The notes: generated by a model from the sequence alone, not told the origin. A stretch of DNA of 64,000 nucleotides from Burkholderiaceae bacterium (GCA_023954015.1 JAMLIS010000007.1:1-64000); one strand, 5' to 3'. Positions 24,835-36,574 are shown, numbered from the stretch's first letter. A program made the numbers and translations.

Positions 24835-25755
24835 ATCAACCTCAGGCAACTGCAGGCCTTCGTCAGCGTCTACCGGCTCGGCAGCCTGACGCGCGCCGCC
24901 GGACAGCTGCACATCACCCAGCCTGCAGCAAGCGTGGCGATCCGACAGCTCGAGGAGTCGATCGGCATGCGCTTGTTCGATCGCACGACGCGCTCGCTGC
25001 GCCCCACCGCGGCCGCGCACGAAGCGATCACGCGCGCGGAGCGCATCCTGCGCGAATTGACCGAGCTCGAGCGCGGCTTCGACGATGTCGCCAGGCGTCG
25101 GCACGGTCGGCTCGAACTCGGAGCCTCGCCGGCCGTGGCCTCCTCGCTCGTGCCGGCGGCGCTGGTGGAATTCCGCGAGCGGTTTCCGGCCGTCGCGGTG
25201 AAGCTGCACGACCTCGCACCCGAAGACCTGATCGGCGCGGTCGCCAACGAAACGGTGGAGCTGAGCATCGGCACTCCGCCCGGTCCTTCGGCCGAAGTCG
25301 AGCTCGCGCCGCTGATCGCCGACCGGATGTGCGTGATCTGCAATATCGATTCACCGCTCGCCAGGCGCAGGAAGATCGCCTGGAGCGAAATCACCGCACA
25401 TCCGACGGTCACCGTGACGAAGGGAAGCGGAATCCGCTCGCTGATCGACGACACCATGGCGCGCATCGGCCTGCGCTTCGAGCCCGCCTACGAGGTCTCG
25501 TACCTCTCCACGGCACTGTCGTTGACGCGACACGGTCTCGGCATCTCCGTGCTTCCGTCGTACTTCACGCGCTATTTCTACAGCGGCCGGCTCGCGGCGA
25601 TACGGCTCGTCGACCCTGTCGTGACGCGCAGCCTGTCGATCGCCACGCGCAAGGGCGCGTCGCTGTCGCCGGCCGCCGAGAGCTTCGTCGCGCTGCTGAA
25701 GGCGCGCGTCGAGATCGGCGCATCGGCGGGCGAAGCTCCCGCCAGGCGTCGCTGA
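24829..25755 (+). CDS. LysR-family transcriptional regulator
   Basis: A 308-residue regulator. Helix-turn-helix at residues 1-60 (LRQLQAFVSVYRLGSLTRAAGQLHITQPAASVA in part, then LFDRTTRSLRPT) is followed by a coiled linker and a periplasmic-binding-like effector domain. It diverges from the amidohydrolase-tctC-tctBA-tctC-ThDP-ALDH operon and most likely activates it in response to the imported acid. The upstream frame is open for a long way but lacks coding similarity, so the ATG at 24829 with the family start MNINLRQLQAF is secure. Confidence 0.94.
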   Translation: MNINLRQLQAFVSVYRLGSLTRAAGQLHITQPAASVAIRQLEESIGMRLFDRTTRSLRPTAAAHEAITRAERILRELTELERGFDDVARRRHGRLELGASPAVASSLVPAALVEFRERFPAVAVKLHDLAPEDLIGAVANETVELSIGTPPGPSAEVELAPLIADRMCVICNIDSPLARRRKIAWSEITAHPTVTVTKGSGIRSLIDDTMARIGLRFEPAYEVSYLSTALSLTRHGLGISVLPSYFTRYFYSGRLAAIRLVDPVVTRSLSIATRKGASLSPAAESFVALLKARVEIGASAGEAPARRR

Positions 25756-25780
25756 AGCGACGTCCGCGCCGACCCTTCCG

Positions 25781-27034
25781 TCACATGTTCTCGATCATCA
25801 CCTGCCCGAAGCCCGAGCACGAGACCTGCGTCGCGCCTTCCATCAGCCGTGCGAAGTCGTAGGTGACCTTCTTCGAGAGGATCGCTCTCTCCATCGACGA
25901 GATGATGAGATTGGCCGCTTCGGTCCATCCCATGTGCCGCAACATCATCTCGGCCGACAGGATTTCGGAGCCCGGGTTCACATAGTCCTTGCCTGCGTAC
26001 TTCGGCGCGGTGCCGTGCGTGGCCTCGAACATCGCCACCGAATCGGACAGGTTCGCTCCGGGGGCGATCCCGATGCCGCCGACCTGTGCAGCGAGCGCAT
26101 CCGAGATGTAGTCGCCGTTCAGGTTCAGCGTGGCGATCACGCTGTATTCGGCAGGCCGCAGCAGGATCTGCTGGAGAAAGGCGTCGGCGATCATGTCCTT
26201 GACGACGATCTGCCCCCCGGTCTTCGGATTGGCGATCGAGCACCACGGGCCGCCGTCGATCGGCTGCGCACCGAACTCGCGCTGCGCGAGCGCGTAGCCC
26301 CAGTCGCGGAACGCCCCTTCGGTGTACTTCATGATGTTGCCCTTGTGCACGAGCGTGACCGACGGCTTGCCGTTGTCGATCGCGTACTGGATGGCCTTGC
26401 GCACCAGACGCTCGGTGCCTTCCCTCGACACCGGCTTGATGCCGATTCCCGAGGTTTCGGGAAAGCGGATCTTGGTGACGCCCAGTTCGTCCTGCAGGAA
26501 GGCGATCAGCTTCCTCGCCTTGTCGGACTGCGCCTCGTACTCGATGCCTGCGTAGATGTCCTCGGAGTTCTCGCGGAAGATCACCATGTCGGTCTTCTGC
26601 GGCTCCTTCACCGGCGACGGCACTCCCGGAAACCAGCGCACCGGTCGCAAACAGACGTACAGGTCGAGCTCCTGGCGCAGCGCAACGTTGAGCGAGCGAA
26701 TCCCCCCGCCCACCGGCGTGGTCAGCGGTCCCTTGATGGAGACGACGTACTCCCGCAGGACCTGCAGCGTTTCGTCGGGCAGCCAGACGTCGGGACCGTA
26801 GACGCGCGTCGATTTCTCGCCGGCGTAGATCTCCATCCAGTGGATCCGGCGCTTGCCGGAGTAGACCTTCTCGACGGCCGCATCGACCACGCGCAGCATG
26901 ACCGGCGTGATGTCGACGCCGGTACCGTCGCCTTCGATGTACGGAACGATCGGATGGTCGGGAACCTGCAGGGAAAAGTCGGGATTTACCGTGATCTTCT
27001 CGCCGTCCGACGGGATCTTGATGTGTTCGTACAT
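25781..27034 (-). CDS. icd: NADP+-dependent isocitrate dehydrogenase
   Basis: A 417-residue enzyme of the TCA cycle converting isocitrate to 2-oxoglutarate and CO2 with NADP+. E. coli-type motifs: [22 protein letters not shown] at the start, [26 protein letters not shown] (Ser of the phosphorylation/substrate site), [14 protein letters not shown], and [25 protein letters not shown]. The start at 27034 ([11 protein letters not shown]) gives the expected length. It marks the return to core chromosome after the accessory operons and is convergent with lysR. Confidence 0.96.
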   Translation of the reverse strand: MYEHIKIPSDGEKITVNPDFSLQVPDHPIVPYIEGDGTGVDITPVMLRVVDAAVEKVYSGKRRIHWMEIYAGEKSTRVYGPDVWLPDETLQVLREYVVSIKGPLTTPVGGGIRSLNVALRQELDLYVCLRPVRWFPGVPSPVKEPQKTDMVIFRENSEDIYAGIEYEAQSDKARKLIAFLQDELGVTKIRFPETSGIGIKPVSREGTERLVRKAIQYAIDNGKPSVTLVHKGNIMKYTEGAFRDWGYALAQREFGAQPIDGGPWCSIANPKTGGQIVVKDMIADAFLQQILLRPAEYSVIATLNLNGDYISDALAAQVGGIGIAPGANLSDSVAMFEATHGTAPKYAGKDYVNPGSEILSAEMMLRHMGWTEAANLIISSMERAILSKKVTYDFARLMEGATQVSCSGFGQVMIENM

Positions 27035-27156
27035 GAATGCGGTTCCTCGGGTTCCGGGCCGGCGGACGCATCGGCATTGCCGGCGTCCGAACCCCGGGAT
27101 TATGCCGCAGCAGAAGGACGGTCGCGCCCGCGCGTCGCTTGCGGCACTATCGCGCA

Positions 27157-27660
27157 ATGCGACGAATCGGCTTTTCCCTTGCTTTCGGCATCGCGGCGCT
27201 CGCGCTTGCGCCCGGCGGCGGCGCGCTCGCGCAACCGGGTGCCGCGCAGGTTCCCCAGCCGAAGCTGCCCGTCGTCCGCCTGCAGGCCGGGATCCACGTC
27301 ATCCTCGCCGAGCTTGCCGACAACGATCGAAGGCGCGAAATCGGCTTGATGGGACGGCAAGCGCTGGGACCGAACGAAGGGATGCTCTTCGTCTTCGAAC
27401 GCAAGGCGGTGCACTGCTTCTGGATGCGCAACACGCCGCTGGCGCTTTCGATCGCCTTCCTCGACGACGACGGCCGGATCGTCGACATCGCGCAGATGGC
27501 GCCGCGCAGCGACGACAGCCACTGCCCGAGCCGGGCGGTGCGATTCGCCCTCGAGATGGAACAGGGGTGGTTCGCGCGCCACGGCATCGAGCCGGGCGCG
27601 CGATTGATCCAGGCTTCGCTGTTTTCTCAGGCTTCGCGCTTTCGCGTCACCAGCCCGTAG
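27157..27660 (+). CDS. DUF192-family secreted protein
   Basis: A 167-residue exported protein. The signal peptide ([26 protein letters not shown]) precedes a DUF192 domain with the conserved [39 protein letters not shown] and [25 protein letters not shown] blocks. The biochemical role of the family is unknown. Its last 34 bases overlap, in the opposite direction, the end of the GlsB-like gene. The ATG at 27157 was chosen because it begins the signal sequence. Confidence 0.92.
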   Translation: MRRIGFSLAFGIAALALAPGGGALAQPGAAQVPQPKLPVVRLQAGIHVILAELADNDRRREIGLMGRQALGPNEGMLFVFERKAVHCFWMRNTPLALSIAFLDDDGRIVDIAQMAPRSDDSHCPSRAVRFALEMEQGWFARHGIEPGARLIQASLFSQASRFRVTSP

Positions 27661-27881
27661 ATCCACAGCACGATCAGCGCGCCGATGATCGACGCGATGA
27701 ATCCTGCGCCCTGTCCCTGCTGGTACCAGCCGACGGCCTGGCCTATCCAGGTGGCGACGAAGGCTCCGACGATGCCGAGGATCATCGTGACGATGATTCC
27801 ACCGCTCTGGCGGCCCGGCATCACCCACTTCGCGATCGCGCCGACGATCAGCCCGATGATCAACGTCCAAAGCCAGCTCAT
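27627..27881 (-). CDS. GlsB/YeaQ/YmgE-family small membrane protein
   Basis: An 84-residue protein with three hydrophobic helices and the family glycine pattern (WTLIIGLIVGAIAKWVMPG, GGIIVTMILGIVGAFVATWIG and [17 protein letters not shown]). Members are stress-induced inner-membrane proteins of unclear function. The start at 27881 gives MSWLWTLIIG, the family N-terminus. The gene overlaps the convergent DUF192 gene by 34 bases. Confidence 0.9.
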   Translation of the reverse strand: MSWLWTLIIGLIVGAIAKWVMPGRQSGGIIVTMILGIVGAFVATWIGQAVGWYQQGQGAGFIASIIGALIVLWIYGLVTRKREA

Positions 27882-27983
27882 GGTCACCGCTCCTGTTGTT
27901 GGACTGCGCAGGACAACCACGCTGGCAACGGACGTGCCCGAGAATGTCGAGCCGACGGCTACCGGGCGCGTGCAGCGCGTGGA

Positions 27984-28565
27984 TCAGCCGAAATTCTTCG
28001 CGGCGAAATCCCAGTTGGCAAGATCGGCAAGAAAGGCCTCGACGAACTTCGGACGCGCGTTGCGGTAGTCGATGTAGTACGCATGCTCCCAGACGTCGAT
28101 CGTCAGCAGCGCCTTGTCGCCGGTGGTCAGCGGCGTTCCGGCGTTGCTCGTGTTGACGATGTCGACCGAACCGTCGCCCTTCTTCACGAGCCAGGTCCAG
28201 CCCGATCCGAAGTTGCCGACCGCGCTCTTGCCGAATGCCTCGCGAAAGCCGTCGAACGAACCCCACTTGCGCGAGACGGCGTCACCGAGCGCGCCGGCGG
28301 GCTGGCCGCCGCCGCCGGGTTTCATGCATGACCAGAAGAAGGTGTGGTTCCAGACCTGCGCGGCGTTGTTGAACACGCCGCCCGAGGATTTGCGGACGAT
28401 GTCCTCCAGGCCCATGTTCTCGAACTCGGTGCCCTTGATCAGGTTGTTCAGGTTCGTCACGTAGGCCTGATGGTGCTTGCCGTAGTGGTACTCGAGCGTC
28501 TCCTTCGATACGTGCGGCGCGAGCGCGTCCATCGCGTAGGGAAGAGGCGGCAGCTTGTGCTCCAT
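27984..28565 (-). CDS. sodB: Superoxide dismutase (Fe type)
   Basis: A 193-residue Fe/Mn-family superoxide dismutase that dismutes superoxide in the cytoplasm. Metal ligands are seen in the usual places: His in [13 protein letters not shown], His in QVWNHTFFW, and Asp/His in [13 protein letters not shown]. The sequence around [19 protein letters not shown] is typical of the iron form. The length is standard, and an AAGGAGAA-type site lies just upstream of the ATG at 28565. Confidence 0.95.
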   Translation of the reverse strand: MEHKLPPLPYAMDALAPHVSKETLEYHYGKHHQAYVTNLNNLIKGTEFENMGLEDIVRKSSGGVFNNAAQVWNHTFFWSCMKPGGGGQPAGALGDAVSRKWGSFDGFREAFGKSAVGNFGSGWTWLVKKGDGSVDIVNTSNAGTPLTTGDKALLTIDVWEHAYYIDYRNARPKFVEAFLADLANWDFAAKNFG

Positions 28566-28622
28566 GCGGGTTCTCCTTGTAGTCGTCCGGATCGCGCGCC
28601 GGCCGCGCGGGTCGGATCCATT

Positions 28623-30002
28623 CTAGGCCGACGGCAAAGTCCGCGTTGCCGTCTCGCCTGGCCGCACCGCCTGCACCGCGACGTCGACGCGCCCGTCGCG
28701 CAGCACGACCTGCAATGCGTCGCCGACCGCCGCGCCTGCCACCGACGCGACGACATGGCCCTTCGCGTCGTGCACGATCGCGTAACCGCGCTCGAGCAGC
28801 GCCTGCGGGCTGACGAGTTCGAGCGCCGCCGCCCGGCGCGCGAGCCGCTCGTCGAGCCGCACCAGCCATTGCGCGGCGGTACGTCGCAGGCCGAGCACGC
28901 CGTGGGCCAGACGCTGCTCGGCCAGGTCGGTGCGCGGCGCGCGTACGTTCGAACACAGCCGATCGAGCCGCATCGCGCGCTGCTGCAGCGAGAGCCGGCC
29001 GAAGGCGACGATGCGCTGCGACAACGCCTGCAGCCGATGTGCGCGCGCCTGCCACTGCGCCGAAGGCGAGCGCAGCAGCCGGGCCGCGGTATCGAGACGC
29101 TGCTCGATCGCCTCGATGCGGCGCCACCAGGCGCGCTCGATACGGCCGGCCGCGCGCAGCACGCGTTCGGCAAGTTCGCGCCGATCGGGCACCGCATGCG
29201 CGGCCGCGCCGGTCGGCGTCGGCGCGCGCTCGTCGGCGACGAAATCGGCGATCGTGAAGTCGGTCTCGTGACCGACGCCCGTGACGACCGGGATCGGCGA
29301 GGCGGCGATCGCCCGCGCGAGCGTCTCGTCGTTGAACGCCCAGAGGTCCTCGATCGAGCCTCCGCCGCGCACGAGCAGCAGCACGTCGCACTCAGCGCGG
29401 CGGGCTGCCGCGTGCAACGCGGCGACCAGCGAGGTGGGGGCATCGACGCCCTGGACGATCGCCGGGTAGACGACGACGGCAATGCCCGGCGCGCGACGGC
29501 GCAGTGTCGTCAGCACGTCGCGCAGTGCGGCCGCCCGCGGCGAGGTGACGACGCCCACCGTGTTCGGCAATTCGGGCAGTGCGCGCTTGCGGGCCGGGTC
29601 GAACAGGCCCTCGGCCTGCAGCTTCTCCTTCAGTCTCACGAAGCGCTGGAACAGCTCGCCGGCGCCGGCCGGCCGCATCGCTTCCACCGCCAGCTGGAAG
29701 TCGCCGCGTGCCTCGTACAGCGTGACGACGGCGCGCGCCTCGACCCGCTCGCCGTTGCGCGGCACGAAGCTCAGGTACTGCGCGCGGCTGCGGAACATAA
29801 CGGCGCGCACCTGCGCGCCGTCGTCCTTCAGCGTGAAATACCAGTGACCGCTCGCGGCCCGAATGGCGTTGGAAATTTCGCCGACGACCCAGAGCGGCGC
29901 AATGCTGCGCTGCAGCAGGTCAGCAACGACGCGGTTCAACTGAGAGACCGACAGGATTTCCCGCGTCGCTGCGTCGTTTGCGCTCGCAGAACGAGCTTTC
30001 AT
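28623..30002 (-). CDS. xseA: Exodeoxyribonuclease VII large subunit
   Basis: A 459-residue nuclease subunit that degrades single-stranded DNA with XseB. The N-terminal OB fold contains LSVSQLNRVVADLLQ and WVVGEISNAIRAASGHWYFTLKD. The catalytic core shows VVTSPRAAALRDVLTTLRRRAPG, LLVRGGGSIEDLWAFNDE and GVGHETDFTIADFVAD. I chose the ATG at 30002 (MKARSASANDAATREILSV) because the preceding 35 codons have no similarity. xseB is not adjacent. Confidence 0.94.
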   Translation of the reverse strand: MKARSASANDAATREILSVSQLNRVVADLLQRSIAPLWVVGEISNAIRAASGHWYFTLKDDGAQVRAVMFRSRAQYLSFVPRNGERVEARAVVTLYEARGDFQLAVEAMRPAGAGELFQRFVRLKEKLQAEGLFDPARKRALPELPNTVGVVTSPRAAALRDVLTTLRRRAPGIAVVVYPAIVQGVDAPTSLVAALHAAARRAECDVLLLVRGGGSIEDLWAFNDETLARAIAASPIPVVTGVGHETDFTIADFVADERAPTPTGAAAHAVPDRRELAERVLRAAGRIERAWWRRIEAIEQRLDTAARLLRSPSAQWQARAHRLQALSQRIVAFGRLSLQQRAMRLDRLCSNVRAPRTDLAEQRLAHGVLGLRRTAAQWLVRLDERLARRAAALELVSPQALLERGYAIVHDAKGHVVASVAGAAVGDALQVVLRDGRVDVAVQAVRPGETATRTLPSA

Positions 30003-30351
30003 GCGGCTTTCCGGGGCAACTCTATCCACACGCGTCGTTCGATCGGATTTTTCATGGAGCGTGCTTGCCACAATGCGCACGCGGCCGTCAACTGCTTGAT
30101 TCGACATGACATTTCGTTTTGCCGCTGCGCGACGAGCCGGGCACGCGACTTGAAATCCGCGAGACTTCGCGCGCGCCTCGCCGCTTGTTCACAGAGTTGT
30201 CCCCAGGCAGTCGCGACAGCGGCCGCATCGGACCGCCGGGCCGGCCGCGCCGCGCGTCTTCGCGCCGTTCGACGGTTCGACTTGATGCTCTTTGGAAAAA
30301 AAACCGACAATTGCGTGCCTTTCGGTTGTGAGCGGTACCCGGAGAATCGTC
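30003..30351. other. Divergent intergenic region between xseA and exbB
   Basis: About 350 bases that must contain the promoters for xseA (minus) and exbB (plus). A run of eight A residues lies near 30294-30303. I see no convincing -35/-10 pair, RNA gene or repeat. Confidence 0.4.
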
Positions 30352-30957
30352 TTGCTGTCCCTGATCCAGGCGGCCGGTTGGCCCGTATGGTTTCTCATTG
30401 TCGCCTCGATCGCCGCCGTCGCGTTGATCATCGAGCGCTTCCTGTCGCTGAAACGATCCCGCGTCCTGCCGCCGGGCCTGCTCGACGAAGTGCTCGGCCT
30501 GCGGCGCACGCAATCGATCACGCCCGACATGCTGAACCGGCTGGCCGTCAATTCGCCGCTCGGACGCGTCCTGGCCAGCGGGCTGCGCAACGAAGGGGCC
30601 GGTCGGGAGTCGATGAAGGAGGCGATGGAGGAGACGGGACGTGCGGTCGCGCACAACCTCGAGCGCTACCTGTCGGCGCTCGGCACCATCGCCGCGGTGG
30701 CCCCGCTGATGGGCCTGTTCGGTACCGTCGTCGGCATGATCGAGATCTTCGGCGCGCAGGCCCCCGGCGGAACGAACCCGCAGCAGCTCGCGCACGGCAT
30801 CTCGGTGGCCCTCTACAACACGGCGCTGGGAATCCTGATCGCGATTCCGGCGATGATCGCGTACCGCCATTTCCGCGCACGCGTCGACAGCTTCCTGGTG
30901 GAAATGGAGCAGCAATCGCTACGGCTGGTCGACCACCTGCGCGCGGCGCCGCGATGA
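30352..30957 (+). CDS. exbB: ExbB/TolQ/MotA-family proton channel protein
   Basis: A 201-residue inner-membrane protein with three hydrophobic segments: WPVWFLIVASIAAVALIIE, then LSALGTIAAVAPLMGLFGTVVGMI and ISVALYNTALGILIAIPAMIAY, the last two being the conserved ExbB/TolQ channel helices. It uses the proton gradient to energise an outer-membrane partner with ExbD. I prefer the TTG at 30352, eight bases after CGGAGA. An ATG at 30292 would add twenty non-conserved residues, and both are possible. It overlaps exbD by four bases. Confidence 0.88.
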   Translation: MLSLIQAAGWPVWFLIVASIAAVALIIERFLSLKRSRVLPPGLLDEVLGLRRTQSITPDMLNRLAVNSPLGRVLASGLRNEGAGRESMKEAMEETGRAVAHNLERYLSALGTIAAVAPLMGLFGTVVGMIEIFGAQAPGGTNPQQLAHGISVALYNTALGILIAIPAMIAYRHFRARVDSFLVEMEQQSLRLVDHLRAAPR

Positions 30958-31403
30958 ACTTCCGGCGCGGCATCCGGCGCGACGAGCCGGAGATCAACTT
31001 CGTTCCGCTCATCGACGTCCTGCTGGTCGTGCTCATCTTCCTGATGGTCACGACGACGTACTCGAAGTTCACCGAACTGCAGGTCGATCTGCCCAGCGCA
31101 ACCGGCGAGGCGGCCACGGAACGGCCCAGCGAGATCGACATCGGCATCTCGGCCAACGGTCGATACCGGATCCTCGGCGAGGACGGAGCGCGGCTCGTCG
31201 CGGGCGAAGAACTGGCGGCCGAGCTGCGCCGCGTCGCCGCGCAACGCGAGGATCCGATCCTCGTCGTACATGCCGATGCCGGCGCGAAGCACCAGGACGT
31301 CATCGCCGTGCTCGCCGCCGCACGCGAGGCTGGCGTGGTGAAAGTGACCTTCGCCGCGCAGGCCGAGGCCGGCGCCGCCGCGTCGATGCGCCGCGCCCGG
31401 TGA
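30954..31403 (+). CDS. exbD: ExbD/TolR-family biopolymer transport protein
   Basis: A 149-residue protein with a short cytoplasmic start, one membrane helix containing the conserved aspartate (NFVPLIDVLLVVLIFLMV), and a periplasmic domain ending DVIAVLAAAREAGVVKVTFAA. It works with ExbB as a proton-driven motor. The ATG overlaps the exbB stop (ATGA), and the stop overlaps the GTG of lpxK. No tonB gene is seen next to it. Confidence 0.94.
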   Translation: MNFRRGIRRDEPEINFVPLIDVLLVVLIFLMVTTTYSKFTELQVDLPSATGEAATERPSEIDIGISANGRYRILGEDGARLVAGEELAAELRRVAAQREDPILVVHADAGAKHQDVIAVLAAAREAGVVKVTFAAQAEAGAAASMRRAR

Positions 31404-32530
31404 CCGCACGCGCTACGCGCGCACCCCTGACCGATCGGCTGCGCGAACGGCTCGAGCCGTGGCTGCGCACGCTCTGGTACTCGAGCGCGCCGCCCTGCCG
31501 GCAACGCCTGTTGCGGGCGGCGATGGCGCCGCTGGCCGCAGCGACCGCAGTCGTCGCGATACGACGCCGGGACGCCATTCGACGGCTTTCTGCGCCGCAG
31601 GTTCCGATCGTCGTGGTCGGCAATCTCGTCGCCGGCGGGGCCGGCAAGACGCCCCTGGTCGTGGCGCTCGTCGATGCGCTCGTGCAGCAAGGCTGGGAGC
31701 CCGGCATCGTCGCCAGCGGCTACGGCGCCCGGCGCCGCGATGCACGCCTGGTCGGCGCCGACGACGAGGCGCTCGAACACGGCGACGAACCCGTTCTGCT
31801 CGCGCGTCGCACCGGCCGTCCGGTGGCGGCCGCGCGCGACCGCGCGCAGGCGGTGCGCACGCTGCTTGCCGCGCACCCGCGGATCGACGTGATCGTCAGC
31901 GACGACGGCTTGCAACACGCGGGCCTGGCGCGCAGCGTCGAGATTGCCGTGTTCGACGAGCGGGGCGCGGGCAACGGGCGATGCCTGCCCGCCGGCCCGT
32001 TGCGCGCGCCGCTGGCCCAGGCGGGGTCGATGGACGCGATCGTGCTCAACGGAGCGGCGCGATCCCCGGTCGCACACGAGCGCACGTTCCGCATGCGGAT
32101 CGAGCCGACGCGTTTCGTCCCGCTCGACGGACACGCCGCGCCGGTTCCGGCCGGCGAGTTCGCCTCGCTGGTGAGCGCGCAGGCGGCCGTGGCGATCGCC
32201 GGGATCGGCGCTCCGCAGCGCTTCTTCGACACGCTTCACGCACTGGGCGTGGCGGCGCGCGCACAGGCACTCGCCGACCACGCCGCCATCGATCCGGAAC
32301 TGCTGGAGTCGATTTCCGCGCGCTGGATCCTGATGACCGAGAAGGACGCCGTAAAATGCGCAGCCTGGGCCGACTCGCGCTGCTGGTTCCTCGAAGTGCG
32401 TGCGATCGTCGAGCCCGGCCTCGCCCACTGGCTGAACGAGACGCTCCATGGACGCACGCCTGCTCGAGATCCTCGTCTGTCCGCTGTGCAAGGGGCCGCT
32501 GAAGCGGCTGCCCGGCGGACGATCCGCTGA
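31400..32530 (+). CDS. lpxK: Tetraacyldisaccharide 4'-kinase
   Basis: A 376-residue lipid A biosynthesis kinase that phosphorylates the 4' position of the tetraacyldisaccharide intermediate at the inner membrane. It has an N-terminal membrane-associated helix, the Walker A motif [24 protein letters not shown] and [10 protein letters not shown]. It begins with GTG (GTGA overlap with exbD). The last 83 bases of its frame run into the downstream Trm112-like gene, giving a C-terminal tail ([14 protein letters not shown]) that is unlikely to be conserved. Confidence 0.94.
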   Translation: MTARATRAPLTDRLRERLEPWLRTLWYSSAPPCRQRLLRAAMAPLAAATAVVAIRRRDAIRRLSAPQVPIVVVGNLVAGGAGKTPLVVALVDALVQQGWEPGIVASGYGARRRDARLVGADDEALEHGDEPVLLARRTGRPVAAARDRAQAVRTLLAAHPRIDVIVSDDGLQHAGLARSVEIAVFDERGAGNGRCLPAGPLRAPLAQAGSMDAIVLNGAARSPVAHERTFRMRIEPTRFVPLDGHAAPVPAGEFASLVSAQAAVAIAGIGAPQRFFDTLHALGVAARAQALADHAAIDPELLESISARWILMTEKDAVKCAAWADSRCWFLEVRAIVEPGLAHWLNETLHGRTPARDPRLSAVQGAAEAAARRTIR

Positions 32531-32693
32531 CGGCACGTCCTTCGACGCCGAGCTCGCCTGCAACGCCGACCGGCTTGCCTACCCGGTGCGCGACGGCATT
32601 CCGGTAATGCTCGAGAGCGAGGCGCGCCGCCTCGACGCCGAGACAGGCGATACGGTGCCGCGCGCACTTCCCGATCCCGGCGCCGAGCCGTGA
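32448..32693 (+). CDS. Trm112-like (YcaR/UPF0434) protein
   Basis: An 81-residue protein beginning [18 protein letters not shown], with [19 protein letters not shown], the family core. Trm112-like proteins are small, often zinc-ribbon, partners; the bacterial role is not established. It commonly sits between lpxK and kdsB, as here. It overlaps lpxK by 83 bases and the kdsB GTG by four. Confidence 0.92.
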   Translation: MDARLLEILVCPLCKGPLKRLPGGRSADGTSFDAELACNADRLAYPVRDGIPVMLESEARRLDAETGDTVPRALPDPGAEP

Positions 32694-33508
32694 GCGTGCC
32701 GGAATCGGCCGCGCAGGCCGATTTCGTCGCGCTGATTCCGGCGCGCCTGGCATCGATGCGCCTGCCCGACAAACCGCTCGCCGATCTCGGCGGCCGCCCC
32801 ATGGTCGTGCGCGTGGCCGAACGTGCGCGGGCGGCAGGCGCGGCTCGCGTCGCCGTCGCAACCGATTCGGCGCGAATCGTCGATGCGGTACGCGCCGCCG
32901 GTTTCGAGGCGATCGTCACGCGCAGCGACCACGCGTCGGGCACCGAAAGACTGGCCGAGGCTGCCGCCCTGCTCGGACTCGAAGACAGCCGCATCGTCGT
33001 CAACGTGCAGGGCGACGAACCGCTGGTCGATCCGGCGCTCGTTCGTGCCGTGGCGCGCTGCCTGGCCGATGCGCCCGATTGCGCGATCGCGACCGCCGCG
33101 CACCCGATCGAGGACGTCGCTGCCTGGCTCGACCCGAATGTCGTCAAGGTCGTCTGCGACCGCGCGATGCGTGCGCTCTACTTCACGCGTGCGCCGGTGC
33201 CTTTCGCGCGCGATGCGATGACCGGCTTTCCGCAACGACTGCCGGCGTCGCTCGACGAGGCCTTCGGCGCGGCGCAACGTCCGCTGCGCCACATCGGCCT
33301 GTACGCCTATCGTGCAGCGTATCTGCGCACCCACGCGTCGCTGCCGCCGTCACCGCTCGAGACGCTGGAGTCGCTCGAGCAGTTGCGCGCGCTGTGGCAC
33401 GGCCACGCGATTGCCGTGCATCGCTCGGAGAAGCCGGCCGAAGGCGGCATCGACACGGCCGCCGACCTGCAGCGCGTGCGGTCGATCTGGGCGCGCTCGG
33501 CCGGCTGA
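32690..33508 (+). CDS. kdsB: 3-deoxy-manno-octulosonate cytidylyltransferase
   Basis: A 272-residue enzyme that makes CMP-Kdo for the LPS inner core. Motifs: [24 protein letters not shown] near the start, [40 protein letters not shown], and [12 protein letters not shown]. It begins with GTG overlapping the stop of the Trm112-like gene (GTGA). It belongs with exbB-exbD-lpxK in one envelope operon. Confidence 0.95.
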   Translation: MSVPESAAQADFVALIPARLASMRLPDKPLADLGGRPMVVRVAERARAAGAARVAVATDSARIVDAVRAAGFEAIVTRSDHASGTERLAEAAALLGLEDSRIVVNVQGDEPLVDPALVRAVARCLADAPDCAIATAAHPIEDVAAWLDPNVVKVVCDRAMRALYFTRAPVPFARDAMTGFPQRLPASLDEAFGAAQRPLRHIGLYAYRAAYLRTHASLPPSPLETLESLEQLRALWHGHAIAVHRSEKPAEGGIDTAADLQRVRSIWARSAG

Positions 33509-33684
33509 CGAGAGCGAATTGCCCGCGCGTGGCGACGGACCGCGCCGGCCCTCGCATGCCCCCGCCGGTACGCATCCGCCTGCCTCATCCTGCGTATCGG
33601 CGCAAGCGTCGTTGCCGCAACGTCGCGGCGCAACGTCGCGCAGTACGCGATTGACCGAAACCGGCCCTTCACGGTACGCTTTGA

Positions 33685-34365
<681 letters not shown>

Positions 34366-34483
34366 ACTCGCGGCGCTTCGCGCCTGAACCGCGTCGCGGC
34401 ACGCACCAGGCTGCGCCGCGCTCGCGCCACCGTCTCTCGTCTCTCTTTTCACATCACAACCGGAATCGGATGGAGGTCCACTC

Positions 34484-36571
34484 ATGACTGCTACCTCGGC
34501 GGGCCTGTGGCTCGCTCTGGCCTGCGGGCTGGCGGCAGTGATCTACGGCATCGCATCGAGCCGCTGGATCCTGTCGCTCGACCCGGGCAATGCACGGATG
34601 CAGGAGATCGCCGCGGCGATCCAGCAGGGCGCGAAGGCGTACCTGAACCGGCAGTACCGCACGATCGCGATCGTCGGAGTGGTCCTCTTCGTCGTCATCT
34701 GGCTGGTTCCGGGCCTGGGCCTGCCCACCGCGATCGGCTTCGCGCTCGGCGCGATCCTGTCGGGAGCAGCGGGCTACATCGGGATGAACGTCTCGGTGCG
34801 CGCCAATGTGCGCACGGCGCAGGCCGCCACGCGCGGACTCGGTGAAGCATTGACGGTGGCCTTCCGCGGCGGCGCGATCACCGGCATGCTCGTCGTCGGA
34901 CTGGGCCTGCTCGGCGTGGCCGGCTACTACGGGCTGCTGGTCGCCTCGGCGCCGCACGGCCTGGGCACCGTCGTCACGCTGCACGACGTCATCCGTCCGC
35001 TGATCGGCCTGGCCTTCGGCTCGTCGCTGATCTCGATCTTCGCGCGCCTGGGCGGCGGCATCTTCACCAAGGGCGCCGACGTGGGCGCCGACCTCGTCGG
35101 CAAGGTCGAGGCGGGAATCCCCGAAGACGACCCGCGCAACCCGGCGGTGATCGCCGACAACGTCGGCGACAACGTCGGCGACTGCGCCGGCATGGCCGCC
35201 GACCTGTTCGAGACCTACGCCGTCACGCTGATCGCGACGATGCTGCTGGGCTCGCTGATGCTCGAGGGCGCCGAGACGCAGGCGGTCGTCTATCCCCTCG
35301 CGCTGGGGGCGATATCGATCATCGCGTCGATCGTCGGCGCCACCTTCGTCAAGCTGGCGCCGGGCCAGACGAACATCATGGGCGCGCTGTACAAGGGCCT
35401 GGTCTGGGCCGGCGGCATCGCGACCATCGCCGCCTACCCGATCACCAGCTGGATGTTCGCCGACGCCGATCTCGCGCGCTCGGGCACCTCGGTGCTGAAC
35501 CTGTGGCTGTGCGTCATCGTCGGCATGGTGCTGACCGGCCTGATCGTCTGGATCACCGAGTACTACACGGGCACCCAGTACAAGCCGGTGCGCTACGTCG
35601 CGCAAGCGTCGACCACCGGTCACGGCACCAACATCATCGCCGGACTGGCCGTGTCGATGAAGTCCACCGCCTGGCCGGTGCTCTTCGTCTGCGCGGCGAT
35701 CGTTTCGTCGTACTGGCTCGGCAACCTGTACGGCATCGCCATCGCGGCGACCTCGATGCTGTCGATGGCAGGCATCATCGTCGCGCTCGACGCCTACGGC
35801 CCGATCACCGACAACGCCGGCGGGATCGCCGAGATGTCGCATCTTCCCGAGTCGGTGCGCAACATCACCGACCCGCTCGACGCGGTCGGCAACACGACCA
35901 AGGCGGTCACCAAGGGCTACGCGATCGGCTCGGCGGGCCTGGCCGCGCTCGTTCTCTTCGCCGACTACACGCACGCGCTCGAGTCGGCGCACATCGTCGC
36001 GAGCTTCGACCTGTCCAACCACATGGTGATCGTCGGACTGATCATCGGCGGACTCGTCCCCTACCTGTTCGCATCGATGGCGATGGAGGCCGTCGGTCGT
36101 GCTGCGGGCTCGGTGGTCGAGGAAGTGCGCCGGCAGTTTCGCGAGATCCGCGGCATCATGGAAGGCACGGCCAAGCCCGACTACTCGCGTGCGGTCGACC
36201 TGCTCACCGCTGCGGCGATCCGGGAGATGATGATCCCGTCGCTGCTGCCCGTGGTGGTTCCGGTACTCGTCGGCCTGCTGCTCGGGCCCGAGGCGCTCGG
36301 CGGCGTGCTGATGGGCACGATCGTGACCGGCCTCTTCGTCGCCATCTCCATGTGCACCGGCGGCGGCGCCTGGGACAACGCGAAGAAGTACATCGAAGAG
36401 GGCAACTTCGGCGGCAAGGGCTCCGAGGCGCACAAGGCCGCGGTTACCGGCGACACCGTCGGCGATCCCTACAAGGACACGGCCGGCCCCGCGGTGAACC
36501 CGCTGATCAAGATCATCAACATCGTCGCGCTGCTGCTCGTACCGCTGATCGCAGTGATCTACGCGCAGTAA
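34484..36571 (+). CDS. hppA: K+-independent membrane-bound H+-translocating pyrophosphatase
   Basis: A 695-residue polytopic pump that couples PPi hydrolysis to proton export. The active-site signature [19 protein letters not shown] followed by [17 protein letters not shown] is intact. The segment [18 protein letters not shown] has Lys and Thr at the two positions that separate K+-independent from K+-dependent enzymes, which carry Ala and Gly there. ATG 34484 follows a strong GGAGG. It is monocistronic between adk and a convergent gene. Confidence 0.95.
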   Translation: MTATSAGLWLALACGLAAVIYGIASSRWILSLDPGNARMQEIAAAIQQGAKAYLNRQYRTIAIVGVVLFVVIWLVPGLGLPTAIGFALGAILSGAAGYIGMNVSVRANVRTAQAATRGLGEALTVAFRGGAITGMLVVGLGLLGVAGYYGLLVASAPHGLGTVVTLHDVIRPLIGLAFGSSLISIFARLGGGIFTKGADVGADLVGKVEAGIPEDDPRNPAVIADNVGDNVGDCAGMAADLFETYAVTLIATMLLGSLMLEGAETQAVVYPLALGAISIIASIVGATFVKLAPGQTNIMGALYKGLVWAGGIATIAAYPITSWMFADADLARSGTSVLNLWLCVIVGMVLTGLIVWITEYYTGTQYKPVRYVAQASTTGHGTNIIAGLAVSMKSTAWPVLFVCAAIVSSYWLGNLYGIAIAATSMLSMAGIIVALDAYGPITDNAGGIAEMSHLPESVRNITDPLDAVGNTTKAVTKGYAIGSAGLAALVLFADYTHALESAHIVASFDLSNHMVIVGLIIGGLVPYLFASMAMEAVGRAAGSVVEEVRRQFREIRGIMEGTAKPDYSRAVDLLTAAAIREMMIPSLLPVVVPVLVGLLLGPEALGGVLMGTIVTGLFVAISMCTGGGAWDNAKKYIEEGNFGGKGSEAHKAAVTGDTVGDPYKDTAGPAVNPLIKIINIVALLLVPLIAVIYAQ

Positions 36572-36574
36572 AAA

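Noticed and set aside
30020..30200. DnaA-box-like sequences (CTATCCACA, TTGTTCACA) suggesting an origin
   Set aside because: Only two one-mismatch sites, no AT-rich unwinding region, and no dnaA, dnaN or parAB nearby.
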